Positions 1 through 5,608 of a DNA stretch of 5,608 bases are shown here, piece by piece. The DNA is from Clostridiales bacterium (GTDB lineage: Bacteria > Bacillota > Dehalobacteriia > UBA4068). The stretch lies in assembly GCA_009783495.1 (NCBI GenBank), contig WRDJ01000066.1, positions 1-5,608 of the forward strand. The letters run 5' to 3'. The notes under the pieces were generated by a model that searched no databases, was not told where the DNA came from, and saw only the letters and a list, made by a program, of their open reading frames with translations. Position 1 is the stretch's first letter, and the number at the start of each line of letters is the position of its first letter. The translations under genes and the position numbers were made by a program.

Positions 1-816
1 CCGGGCGTCGGCAAAACCAGCCTGGTACACGCCCTTGCCCGCTCCATTAACTGCGGCTTTAAGAGGATACAGTTCACTCCGGACATAATGCCCTCCGATG
101 TCACTGGGTTTTCCATTTATAACCAGAAAACAGGGGAATTCGAGTTCCGGCCCGGTTCGGTGATGAGCAATATCATCCTGGCTGACGAAATCAACCGTGC
201 CTCCGCGAAGACTCAAGCCAGCCTGCTTGAAGCCATGGAAGAAAAGCAGGTTACCATAGATTCCGAAACATACGAGCTGAAAGAGCCGTTCATGGTTATG
301 GCGACCCAAAACCCCATCGAATCCTTCGGCACCTATCCTCTGCCGGAAGCGCAGATAGACCGTTTCCTGATTAAGATTTCCATGGGATACCCGCAGTTCG
401 AGGAAGAAGTGCGGGTGGTGGTCATGGACAAGCGGGCCAAGAGCCTCAGGGCTGTGACCGGCGGGGAGGACATCGTCAGGATGCAGGAATATACAGAACA
501 GGTGTTTGTAGACCCCATGCTGGCCAAATATATCGTAGAGTTGGTCATAGCCACCCGCAACAGCCCCGATTTGGCGCTGGGCAGCAGCCCCCGCGGCGGC
601 ATAGCTTTATATAGGCTCAGCCGCGCCTATGCCCTTTTACAGGGCCGGCACTATGTTATCCCCGACGACATCAAATATTTGGTACCCTTTGTCCTGGCGC
701 ACCGCGTTATTCTTACCCATGACGCCAAAATAAACAGAAAACAGCCCGCGGAAATTATAAGGGCAGTTCTAAACACCGTGCTGGTGCCGGTTTCTCTTAG
801 CGGGGGCAAGAAGTGA
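1..816 (+). CDS. MoxR-family AAA+ ATPase, 5' end cut by window
   Basis: This is the C-terminal 271 residues of a MoxR-type AAA+ ATPase, a cytoplasmic ATP-driven chaperone-like protein that typically works on DUF58 or VWA-domain partners encoded next to it. The frame is open from base 1, so the gene starts upstream. The first visible residues, PGVGKTS, are the end of the Walker A loop. Counting visible codons, Walker B (LADE) is at about 60-63, the sensor 1 region (MATQNP) at 100-105, and the arginine-finger stretch (LPEAQIDRF) at 114-122. The sensor 2 motif SSPRGG is at about 195-200, in the lid domain. This motif order, including GTYPLPEAQIDRF, is characteristic of MoxR and not of general AAA+ proteins. 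MoxR proteins are usually about 310-330 residues, so roughly 45 are missing upstream. The ATG at 88 lies inside the ATPase core and is not a plausible start. The stop is 62 bases before the DUF58 gene, which fits one operon. Confidence 0.95.
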   Translation, partial: PGVGKTSLVHALARSINCGFKRIQFTPDIMPSDVTGFSIYNQKTGEFEFRPGSVMSNIILADEINRASAKTQASLLEAMEEKQVTIDSETYELKEPFMVMATQNPIESFGTYPLPEAQIDRFLIKISMGYPQFEEEVRVVVMDKRAKSLRAVTGGEDIVRMQEYTEQVFVDPMLAKYIVELVIATRNSPDLALGSSPRGGIALYRLSRAYALLQGRHYVIPDDIKYLVPFVLAHRVILTHDAKINRKQPAEIIRAVLNTVLVPVSLSGGKK

Positions 817-878
817 GATAAGCAAATGAAAAGAGTCCCTGTTTTTGCTAGGTCATACGGAAGGGGGAGGTAAAATCC

Positions 879-2195
879 ATGAAACGCAATAAAAGCGGGC
901 GTCCCGGCAGGAAGAAACGGGCCGCGAAGAAAAGACACGGGAGCAAATTTGCGTATAGGGCCGAAACAGACAGAGCCTATCTGAAAAGTCTGGCCGTTAA
1001 GTCTGCGTTCCTGCTCATCCTTCTGCTTCTTACGTTGATCCCGGCCGCATATGTCGGGAATGATTATGGCTATATACCGCTTTTAGCGGTGATTTTTGCC
1101 GTCGTCATTTCTTTGGTTTATGCCCTCCTGCTGAAAAGGTTCATCTCCTATGTCGAGATTTCGGAGCTCTCCAACTGCGTCAGGGGCACGGAAATGGATT
1201 TTGTCGTAGAGGTGAAGAACCGCTCCTTCCTCGTTTTTCCCAAGCTGGAGGCCTTCTTCTATATTTCCGACATTTTTGGCGGGGTGGATTCCGTAACCTC
1301 TGCTTCTCTGACGATGGCGCCTTTCGAAAAAAGGGAATTCAGGTTCACAATCAATTTCGCCCATATCGGCACATATAGCGCCGGGTTGAAAAAAATCCAT
1401 GTCCACGACCTGTTCAATTTTTTCCGTTTTACTATCCATAATGACCGGAGATATAAAATCGATGTGAACCCGCGCGTCCATCCTTACTTAGACCTTGATA
1501 TTGATAAAACCGCGCTTCACGAAAGCCTGCAGTCGTGGATTGTTTCCCCGCTTTCGGGGATGGATTATACGGGCGTGCGGGAATATGTTTTCGGCGACCC
1601 CATAAAAAGAATTCACTGGAAGATTTCCGCCCGCTTCAGGACATATATGACCAAAATATTGGAAAGTTACGGGGCCAGCGGGATTAACGTGTTTATAGAT
1701 TTGGTTTCTCCCGAATATGACCCGGAAACCATGATGGGCGTTTTTGACGGCGTGGTGGAGGCCGGCCTGTCGATTTGTTGTTTTGCCAAAAGCAACGGCA
1801 TGGAATATGATTTGATTTATTATGACAAGGATGGCCGGAAGCGGCGTTATGCGCCGCCGGAATTTTATAATACGATGGATTTGGTGGCGGAATTGCCGCG
1901 CATCACCACCGACACGGAGAGCTATAACGTGAACCGCCTGCTGGTTGATGAAGGCAATTCCCCCTATGCCAAGAGCAATATCGCGCTATGCACCGCCAAT
2001 GTCACGGAGGAGGTTATCGAAACGCTGCTTCTGGCGAAGAAATCCGGCAGAAACGTCATCCTGTTTTATGTGCTGCCGGACAATGTTTATGATGACGAAA
2101 GAGCGGCCCTTCTCCGTCCTTTGAAGAGGCTGGAGGGGGCAAAAATCGCTTATTATGTCATTTCCTCTGTTGAAGAACTGAGAAGGGCCGGTTGA
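879..2195 (+). CDS. DUF58-domain membrane protein, MoxR partner
   Basis: This 438-residue protein belongs to the DUF58 family, whose members are encoded next to MoxR ATPases and are thought to be their substrates or partners at the membrane; the biochemical role is poorly known. The N-terminus is strongly basic (about residues 2-23, rich in Lys and Arg), as expected for a cytoplasmic end. Two membrane segments follow at about 40-58 and 66-85. A beta-rich region comes next, ending in HIGTYSAG and HDLFNFFR (about 162-183), which matches the family's GxY...DxF pattern. The DUF58 signature is at about 226-252, with key pieces GMDYTGVREY, GDP and RIHWK. The following strand INVFIDL (269-275) begins a VWA-like fold, but the metal-binding DxSxS motif is not intact. 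The start is supported by AAGGGGGAGG at 861-870, eight bases upstream. The family assignment is secure; the partner role is inferred from the family and the neighbouring gene. Confidence 0.93.
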   Translation: MKRNKSGRPGRKKRAAKKRHGSKFAYRAETDRAYLKSLAVKSAFLLILLLLTLIPAAYVGNDYGYIPLLAVIFAVVISLVYALLLKRFISYVEISELSNCVRGTEMDFVVEVKNRSFLVFPKLEAFFYISDIFGGVDSVTSASLTMAPFEKREFRFTINFAHIGTYSAGLKKIHVHDLFNFFRFTIHNDRRYKIDVNPRVHPYLDLDIDKTALHESLQSWIVSPLSGMDYTGVREYVFGDPIKRIHWKISARFRTYMTKILESYGASGINVFIDLVSPEYDPETMMGVFDGVVEAGLSICCFAKSNGMEYDLIYYDKDGRKRRYAPPEFYNTMDLVAELPRITTDTESYNVNRLLVDEGNSPYAKSNIALCTANVTEEVIETLLLAKKSGRNVILFYVLPDNVYDDERAALLRPLKRLEGAKIAYYVISSVEELRRAG

Positions 2196-2265
2196 ACAGA
2201 AAGACAAATGTGTGATTTTTTGCTGCCTATAACGGCACGGTTGCTAATAATATGATTATACATCG

Positions 2266-2294
2266 TTGCCTATTCTATGCCGATTGCCTTTAAT
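2266..2294 (+). promoter_or_regulatory. Possible sigma-A-type promoter before the TgpA-like gene
   Basis: TTGCCT (2266-2271) and TTTAAT (2289-2294) are separated by 17 bases and match the TTGACA/TATAAT consensus at 4 of 6 and 5 of 6 positions. The pair lies in the 147-base gap between the DUF58 and TgpA-like genes, the longest gap in the window, about 50 bases before ATG 2343. Such matches occur by chance in AT-rich gaps, so this is only a candidate. The alternative is read-through from the DUF58 gene, since I see no terminator in the gap. Confidence 0.3.
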
Positions 2295-2342
2295 GGCTTG
2301 GTCATATGTATATAAAGTTTTCAAGAAAGGCAGGTTTGACCC

Positions 2343-3662
2343 ATGCTGAAATATATTAAAAACAATGTCTGGGATTATTCGCTCTGCATTCTTATGATAA
2401 GCGGGCTTGGCATCAATTTTTTCCAGATATTCTTCCTGCCGGCCCATTTGCAGGCCAATGTTTGGGCCGCGGCGCTGGCCGCTTCCCTCTTATGTCTGAT
2501 ATTCTTTGCCTGCGCCTACAGCAACAGGAGCATTGTCTTTTCTTTGATTGTTTTTGTCATTGCCGTCGCTCTGGGCGTCATGTATGTACAGGCCACCGGG
2601 TTTTTGGCCGGCATGGGCGAGAACGCCGAGGCCAACGCGCCCGCCTTCGGCCTTATTTTAGCCTTTTTATCCTTGCTGGTATTCCTGCTTTCGCGCACCA
2701 GAGCGGGAGCCGTGATTCTGGCCGTTTTGGGAAGCATTGCCATATGCGCGGTCGTCTTTTTGGAATATGAGCATTATTTCTGGGGCTATCTTGTTTTCAT
2801 CGGCGCGTCTTTGTGCATGTGTTATTATCGCAACTATCGCCATAATATCATACACACCAATACGGTCAAGGTTTCTTTCAGCCGCTTTGCCTCGATTTCC
2901 TCCGCAGCAGTCGGCCTTGTCCTTATCCTCAGCATCGTAGTCTCCGTGACTTTGATACAGCCGCTTAATCTGCCCACTTTGGAATTGAAGCTGATAACGC
3001 GCCACCTGTCGCTGGAGGTTTTGGAACAAAGCGCTTCCTCCTCCAAGGTAATCATGCCCGATGTTGAGCAAAAAAGCAGTGAAACCGACAATACCACAAC
3101 AACCTCAAAAAATCCGGGCGAAGAGGATATGGAAAAGACAGAATATCAGGAAGTTGCCCCCACTTTGCAAGATAAAGACACGTTCACCCTCAACCATTCA
3201 AACATGGAAAACTTTCTCTATGCCATCAGATATGTGCTCAGCGAAATCCCGCCCTTTTTCCTGATTGCCGTTCCGTTTCTCATCATTTTATTGGCCGTTT
3301 TCACCAAAAAGGGTTTGCGCAGGCGTTGGTATTATAAAACTTTGCTAAAAGATAAAAAACAACAGGTAATAGATTTTTATCTATATTACCTGAAAAAATT
3401 TGAAGTATTGAGTTACAGGCGCCCTCTTGCAGACACGCCGATCGAATTTGCCGGAAAATTAAAAGATAAGTTGCGTGTCTTCTCGGTTGACGACGCCGAC
3501 ATTACCAGCCTGACCAATGTTTTTATTAAGGCGAATTATGGCAGGCTTGACGTAAGCGACGAAGAGTACAGCCTTTTCCTAAAATTTCACAAGGCCTTTT
3601 ATAAGAACTGCAAAGCAAAATTGGGAACCGTAAAATATTTACGCAAATTTTTTGCCTTATAG
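2343..3662 (+). CDS. TgpA-like multi-pass membrane protein with DUF4129-type tail, no transglutaminase domain
   Basis: This 439-residue integral membrane protein occupies the place where MoxR-DUF58 operons usually carry a membrane transglutaminase. Hydrophobic segments are seen at about 13-33, 41-59, 62-82, 101-117, 122-141, 146-162 and 185-206. A polar extracytoplasmic segment follows (207-302), then a last membrane segment (303-322) and a basic stop-transfer LRRR. The cytoplasmic tail (about 325-425) is rich in Tyr, Lys and Leu. It contains RRPLADTPIEFAGKL (359-373), which resembles the TPxEfa pattern of DUF4129, the usual C-terminal domain of TgpA. The outer segment has no cysteine and is low-complexity (SSETDNTTTTS), so the Cys-His-Asp transglutaminase core is absent. 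An in-frame TGA two codons upstream (2337-2339) makes ATG 2343 the first possible start, with AAAGG at 2326-2330 as ribosome binding site. The family link rests on architecture, context and one motif; the function is unknown. Confidence 0.8.
   Translation: MLKYIKNNVWDYSLCILMISGLGINFFQIFFLPAHLQANVWAAALAASLLCLIFFACAYSNRSIVFSLIVFVIAVALGVMYVQATGFLAGMGENAEANAPAFGLILAFLSLLVFLLSRTRAGAVILAVLGSIAICAVVFLEYEHYFWGYLVFIGASLCMCYYRNYRHNIIHTNTVKVSFSRFASISSAAVGLVLILSIVVSVTLIQPLNLPTLELKLITRHLSLEVLEQSASSSKVIMPDVEQKSSETDNTTTTSKNPGEEDMEKTEYQEVAPTLQDKDTFTLNHSNMENFLYAIRYVLSEIPPFFLIAVPFLIILLAVFTKKGLRRRWYYKTLLKDKKQQVIDFYLYYLKKFEVLSYRRPLADTPIEFAGKLKDKLRVFSVDDADITSLTNVFIKANYGRLDVSDEEYSLFLKFHKAFYKNCKAKLGTVKYLRKFFAL
3363..3392. 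repeat. Intragenic hairpin in the TgpA-like gene
   Basis: CAGGTAATAGAT (3363-3374), a TTTT loop, and ATCTATATTACCTG (3379-3392) form a 12-base-pair stem with a two-base bulge. It lies in the part encoding the start of the cytoplasmic tail. Read on the minus strand, the stem is followed by TTGTTTTTTATC, so it resembles an intrinsic terminator for antisense transcription, although the stem is AT-rich and there is no minus-strand gene. It could be coincidental. Confidence 0.45.
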
Positions 3663-3726
3663 GCGGAGACTTTTTATTGATAAAAGAAGCCTCTTTGATT
3701 GAATAGGGCGGGTTGACGGCCGCAAA

Positions 3727-3733
3727 AAAGGAG
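3727..3733 (+). promoter_or_regulatory. Ribosome binding site for the short nfeD-type gene
   Basis: AAAGGAG ends 12 bases before ATG 3746, a slightly long spacing. It lies inside the reading frame that would start at TTG 3713, so it argues for the shorter 92-residue product. An in-frame TTG at 3734 directly abuts the site and is too close to be used. Confidence 0.65.
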
Positions 3734-3745
3734 TTGTTCAAGTGG

Positions 3746-4024
3746 ATGAAAATTAAGAAAACCCGTGAAGACCGAAGCGGCCTGCTTCTGAATATGCGCC
3801 AGGAGAATGAGGACGGCTATATTTCCGCCGACAAGACCCTGCCTTCGCTGATTGGGCGGACGGGGGTTTCCCTTACACCCCTGCGCCCGTCCGGCGTGGC
3901 AAAGATAGCTGAGAGGCGGACAGACGTCGTCACTGAAGGGGATTTTATAGATGTCGGCGTTGCGATAGAAGTTATTTATGTGGAAGGGCTCCGGGTTGTT
4001 GTAAAGGTCAAAACCGAAATTTGA
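3746..4024 (+). CDS. Short NfeD-type protein, C-terminal OB-fold domain only
   Basis: This is a 92-residue soluble protein. Residues about 35-89 match the C-terminal OB-fold of NfeD, seen in LRPSG (46-50), DVVTEGDFI (60-68) and VEGLRVVV (79-86). NfeD proteins are encoded next to flotillin/stomatin genes, and this domain is considered the partner-binding part. The first 30 residues, including EDGYISAD (22-29), look like the linker that joins the membrane part to the OB-fold in long NfeD/YqeZ proteins. The ClpP-like serine protease domain and all membrane segments are missing. They cannot be encoded directly upstream, because TAG at 3704-3706 closes the frame. I chose ATG 3746 because AAAGGAG at 3727-3733 lies 12 bases before it. 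A TTG at 3713 would give 103 residues but has no well-spaced ribosome binding site. The gene sits 133 bases before floA and probably shares its transcript. It may be a functional minimal NfeD or a decaying remnant; the intact, well-conserved domain favours the first. Confidence 0.85.
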   Translation: MKIKKTREDRSGLLLNMRQENEDGYISADKTLPSLIGRTGVSLTPLRPSGVAKIAERRTDVVTEGDFIDVGVAIEVIYVEGLRVVVKVKTEI

Positions 4025-4062
4025 ATCCAATATCCGCCGATGCATTCCCCATAATGGATTCA
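4022..4062 (+). repeat. Inverted repeat overlapping the nfeD stop codon
   Basis: The left arm TGAATCCAATAT (4022-4033) and right arm ATAATGGATTCA (4051-4062) are reverse complements at 11 of 12 positions, with a 17-base loop. The left arm begins with the nfeD stop codon TGA. No T-run follows the right arm (GCGCGCGCAGAAAG comes next), so it is not a standard intrinsic terminator. It may be an mRNA stem in the nfeD-floA leader, a protein-binding dyad, or chance. Confidence 0.6.
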
Positions 4063-4138
4063 GCGCGCGCAGAAAGAGAGATTTGCTTCCCGGCATATCG
4101 ATGCGTTTATTGCGCGGTTTGAATTAAAAATTTATTTT

Positions 4139-4146
4139 AAGGAGGT
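4139..4146 (+). promoter_or_regulatory. Strong Shine-Dalgarno sequence of floA
   Basis: AAGGAGGT is almost fully complementary to the 3' end of 16S rRNA, with 11 bases to ATG 4158. It sits in an AT-rich stretch (4119-4140), which should leave it unstructured. This suggests efficient translation of floA relative to its neighbours. Confidence 0.8.
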
Positions 4147-4157
4147 TGTCTATCTAA

Positions 4158-5150
4158 ATGTCCCCTATAATGTATGTATTACTTATCATCGCGGTTCTCA
4201 TTCTCCTGACCATCATTGCTTTTGTGCCAATTGGGCTGTGGATCTCGGCCCTGGCCGCCAAGGTCAGGGTTGGGATTTTTGACCTTATCGGTATGCGCTT
4301 GCGCCGGGTTCCCCCCGCCAAGATCGTCATACCACAGATCAAAGCGGAAAAAGCCGGGTTGAATGTGGGCGTGAGAAAACTGGAAGGTCACTTCTTGGCC
4401 GGCGGCAATGTCGATCGGGTGGTCAAGGCTCTGATCGCGGCCGAACGCGCCAGCATCCCTCTGCCCTTTGAGCGCGCCGCCGCGATTGACCTGGCCGGGC
4501 GTAATGTTCTGGAAGCCGTGCAAATGAGCGTCAACCCCAAGGTAATCGAGACCCCGGCCATCTCCGCCGTAGCCAAGAACGGCATCGAGTTGCGCGTACG
4601 CACCAAAATAACGGTGCGCGCCAATATAGACCGCTTAGTGGGCGGCGCCGGTGAAGAAACGGTCATCGCGCGCGTCGGCGAGGGCATCGTCAGCACGGTC
4701 GGCTCCAGCAATTCCCATAAAGAGGTTTTGGAGAACCCGGACAATATCTCCCGCACGGTTCTGAGCAAGGGTTTGGATGCCGGAACCGCGTTTGAGATCC
4801 TTTCCATCGACATCGCCGACGTTGACGTGGGCCGCAACATCGGCGCGCAATTGCAGACCGATCAGGCCGAGGCGGACAAGCGCATCGCTCAGGCCAAGGC
4901 CGAGGAACGCCGTGCCATGGCTGTGGCCAGAGAGCAGGAAATGGTGGCTTCGGTTCAGGAAATGAGGGCCAAGGTGGTGGCGGCGGAGGCCGAAGTTCCG
5001 CTCGCCATGGCGGACGCCTTCCGTTCTGGGCGTATGGGCGTCATGGACTATTATAATATGATGAACGTGGTTTCCGACACCAAGATGAGGGAAAGCATTT
5101 CCGGCATGGGCAAGGAAAGCGGGCCGACTATAATGCCCGACAAGAAATAA
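4158..5150 (+). CDS. floA: FloA, flotillin-like membrane-microdomain scaffold protein
   Basis: This 330-residue protein has the length and sequence character of bacterial FloA (formerly YqfA), a bacterial flotillin that oligomerises at the inner face of the membrane. It organises functional microdomains that affect envelope enzymes, fluidity and protein secretion. A hydrophobic N-terminal segment (about 4-30) is the membrane insert. Residues about 35-230 form the SPFH/PHB-like domain, with [17 protein letters not shown] and KAGLNV typical of this family. A coiled coil rich in Ala, Glu and Gln follows (about 232-282), then the conserved end [20 protein letters not shown] (283-302). The start is fixed: TAA at 4155-4157 is directly upstream in frame, and AAGGAGGT at 4139-4146 is a near-perfect Shine-Dalgarno sequence, though 11 bases away. 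The preceding nfeD-type gene gives the usual NfeD-flotillin pair. I see no truncation or frameshift. Confidence 0.97.
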   Translation: MSPIMYVLLIIAVLILLTIIAFVPIGLWISALAAKVRVGIFDLIGMRLRRVPPAKIVIPQIKAEKAGLNVGVRKLEGHFLAGGNVDRVVKALIAAERASIPLPFERAAAIDLAGRNVLEAVQMSVNPKVIETPAISAVAKNGIELRVRTKITVRANIDRLVGGAGEETVIARVGEGIVSTVGSSNSHKEVLENPDNISRTVLSKGLDAGTAFEILSIDIADVDVGRNIGAQLQTDQAEADKRIAQAKAEERRAMAVAREQEMVASVQEMRAKVVAAEAEVPLAMADAFRSGRMGVMDYYNMMNVVSDTKMRESISGMGKESGPTIMPDKK

Positions 5151-5177
5151 GCAACTGTAACACAGGTTATAATACCC

Positions 5178-5185
5178 GGGAGGTG
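5178..5185 (+). promoter_or_regulatory. Ribosome binding site that sets the GTG start at 5191
   Basis: GGGAGGTG contains the Shine-Dalgarno core GGAGG at 5179-5183, ending seven bases before GTG 5191. No ATG in that frame lies near the N-terminal hydrophobic stretch, so this site is the main reason to accept the GTG start. Confidence 0.75.
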
Positions 5186-5190
5186 TTTTA

Positions 5191-5608
5191 GTGGAGGTCA
5201 TTTTTTGGATAATTATTGTTATCCTTGTTATCTACATCGTCTCATCCAGCGCCAAGAAAAAACGCAACGAAGAGTCCGGCGTCGGCCGCCGCCCGCCGCC
5301 CCGTCCGGATCCCGCGGCTTCGGTTATGAAGCCGGGCAGGCCAAAGCCGGTGGAATCGCTTCCCGAGGAGCCCTTCACGGCGGAAGACAGCCCGGCAGGT
5401 TTTCCTTTTCCGCCGGGAACACTTACCCCGGACCCTGTTATCAGAGCAAGGCTCGTCAATCCGGCCGACAGGCCCAAACCTGCCAGCCCGCCTGATATGG
5501 CGCAAAGACGGCGGCACGCGCCGCCCCTTGACGCTTCAAAACAGGAAGAATCACAGCCCGTCGCGTTACTTTCCGCTTTGAGTATTGACAGAAATTCCCT
5601 TGTTTCCG
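5191..5608 (+). CDS. Proline-rich single-pass membrane protein, unknown, 3' end cut by window
   Basis: A frame that starts with GTG at 5191 stays open to the window end (139 codons visible). I do not recognise the family. The first residues form a strongly hydrophobic segment (about 4-17, FWIIIVILVIYIV) followed by SSSAKKKR, so the protein probably has an N-out, C-in or signal-anchor topology with basic residues on the cytoplasmic side. Residues 34-127 are proline-rich, about 24 prolines by my count, with many Arg, Lys, Glu and Asp, which suggests a disordered linker. The last visible stretch (ALLSALSIDRNSLVS) looks more ordered and may begin a small C-terminal domain. The start is supported by GGGAGGTG at 5178-5185, correctly spaced. 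It lies 40 bases after floA, so it probably belongs to the same operon, in the position of yqfB after floA in Bacillus subtilis, though I claim no homology. Confidence 0.75.
   Translation, partial: MEVIFWIIIVILVIYIVSSSAKKKRNEESGVGRRPPPRPDPAASVMKPGRPKPVESLPEEPFTAEDSPAGFPFPPGTLTPDPVIRARLVNPADRPKPASPPDMAQRRRHAPPLDASKQEESQPVALLSALSIDRNSLVS

Noticed and set aside
2252..2293. Thirteen-codon ORF in the gap before the TgpA-like gene
   Set aside because: It has no ribosome binding site and no position that suggests coupling to the next gene.
2550..3250. Hidden transglutaminase domain through a frameshift in the TgpA-like gene
   Set aside because: The main frame is continuous with well-formed membrane segments on both sides, and the other frames give no Cys-His-Asp-type pattern.
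3661..3692. Possible terminator after the TgpA-like gene (AGGC...GCCT with CTTTTTAT/ATAAAAG)
   Set aside because: The pairing is short, the inner stem would need a tiny loop or a bulge, and no T-run follows, so it does not meet the usual terminator pattern.
4083..4111. Possible promoter before floA (TTGCTT, 17 bases, TTTATT)
   Set aside because: Only three to four positions match in each hexamer, which is no better than expected in this AT-rich gap. I also saw no sigma-W-type TGAAAC/CGTA pair.
5168..5173. TATAAT hexamer before the GTG-start gene
   Set aside because: No -35-like hexamer is found at 16-18 bases upstream, and the hexamer lies too close to the ribosome binding site.
4635..5201. 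Long minus-strand open frame opposite floA
   Set aside because: It lies entirely antisense to a clearly conserved floA. The His- and Leu-rich translation is what GC-rich coding sequence gives in reverse, and there is no family signature.
5205..5495. ATG-initiated frame of 96 codons overlapping the gene after floA
   Set aside because: Its product is Cys/Arg/Gly-rich without a recognisable pattern and no ribosome binding site fits its ATG. The frame starting at GTG 5191 has a strong site, a membrane helix and stays open to the window end.

Overview
The window looks like a piece of a Bacillota (Firmicutes) chromosome, probably of the Clostridia/Negativicutes kind. The clues are strong GGAGG-type ribosome binding sites, a FloA flotillin preceded by an NfeD-type gene as in Bacillus subtilis yqeZ-floA, and use of a GTG start. 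Base composition is moderate by eye, with GC-rich coding stretches and AT-rich gaps. Species cannot be named from this sequence. All supported genes lie on the + strand, and I see no rRNA, tRNA, insertion sequence or CRISPR array. No stretch longer than 300 bases lacks a gene.

Region 1 (1-3662) is a MoxR / DUF58 / TgpA-like envelope module. It opens inside a MoxR-family AAA+ ATPase, cut by the window edge at its Walker A motif. A membrane-anchored DUF58 protein follows. After a 147-base gap comes a multi-pass membrane protein that ends in a DUF4129-like cytoplasmic tail. The third protein has the architecture of a TgpA-type membrane transglutaminase, but its catalytic extracytoplasmic domain is replaced by a short, cysteine-free, Ser/Thr/Glu-rich segment.

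Region 2 (3746-5150) is an NfeD / FloA membrane-microdomain module. A 92-residue protein keeps only the C-terminal OB-fold of NfeD, without the protease and membrane parts of the long form. It is followed by a full-length floA with an almost perfect Shine-Dalgarno sequence.

Region 3 (5191-5608) holds the 5' part of a GTG-initiated gene for a small, N-terminally anchored, proline-rich protein of unknown function. It is cut by the window end.

In known families, MoxR ATPases act as chaperone-like partners of DUF58/VWA proteins, and FloA with NfeD organises membrane microdomains. A reasonable inference is that the window is an envelope-maintenance locus in which two scaffold-type modules sit together, each with a pared-down member: a TgpA-like protein without its enzyme domain and an NfeD without its protease. 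I found no clear new defence or mobile system. The most interesting items are these two domain losses, the overlooked GTG gene, and an inverted repeat that overlaps the nfeD stop codon.
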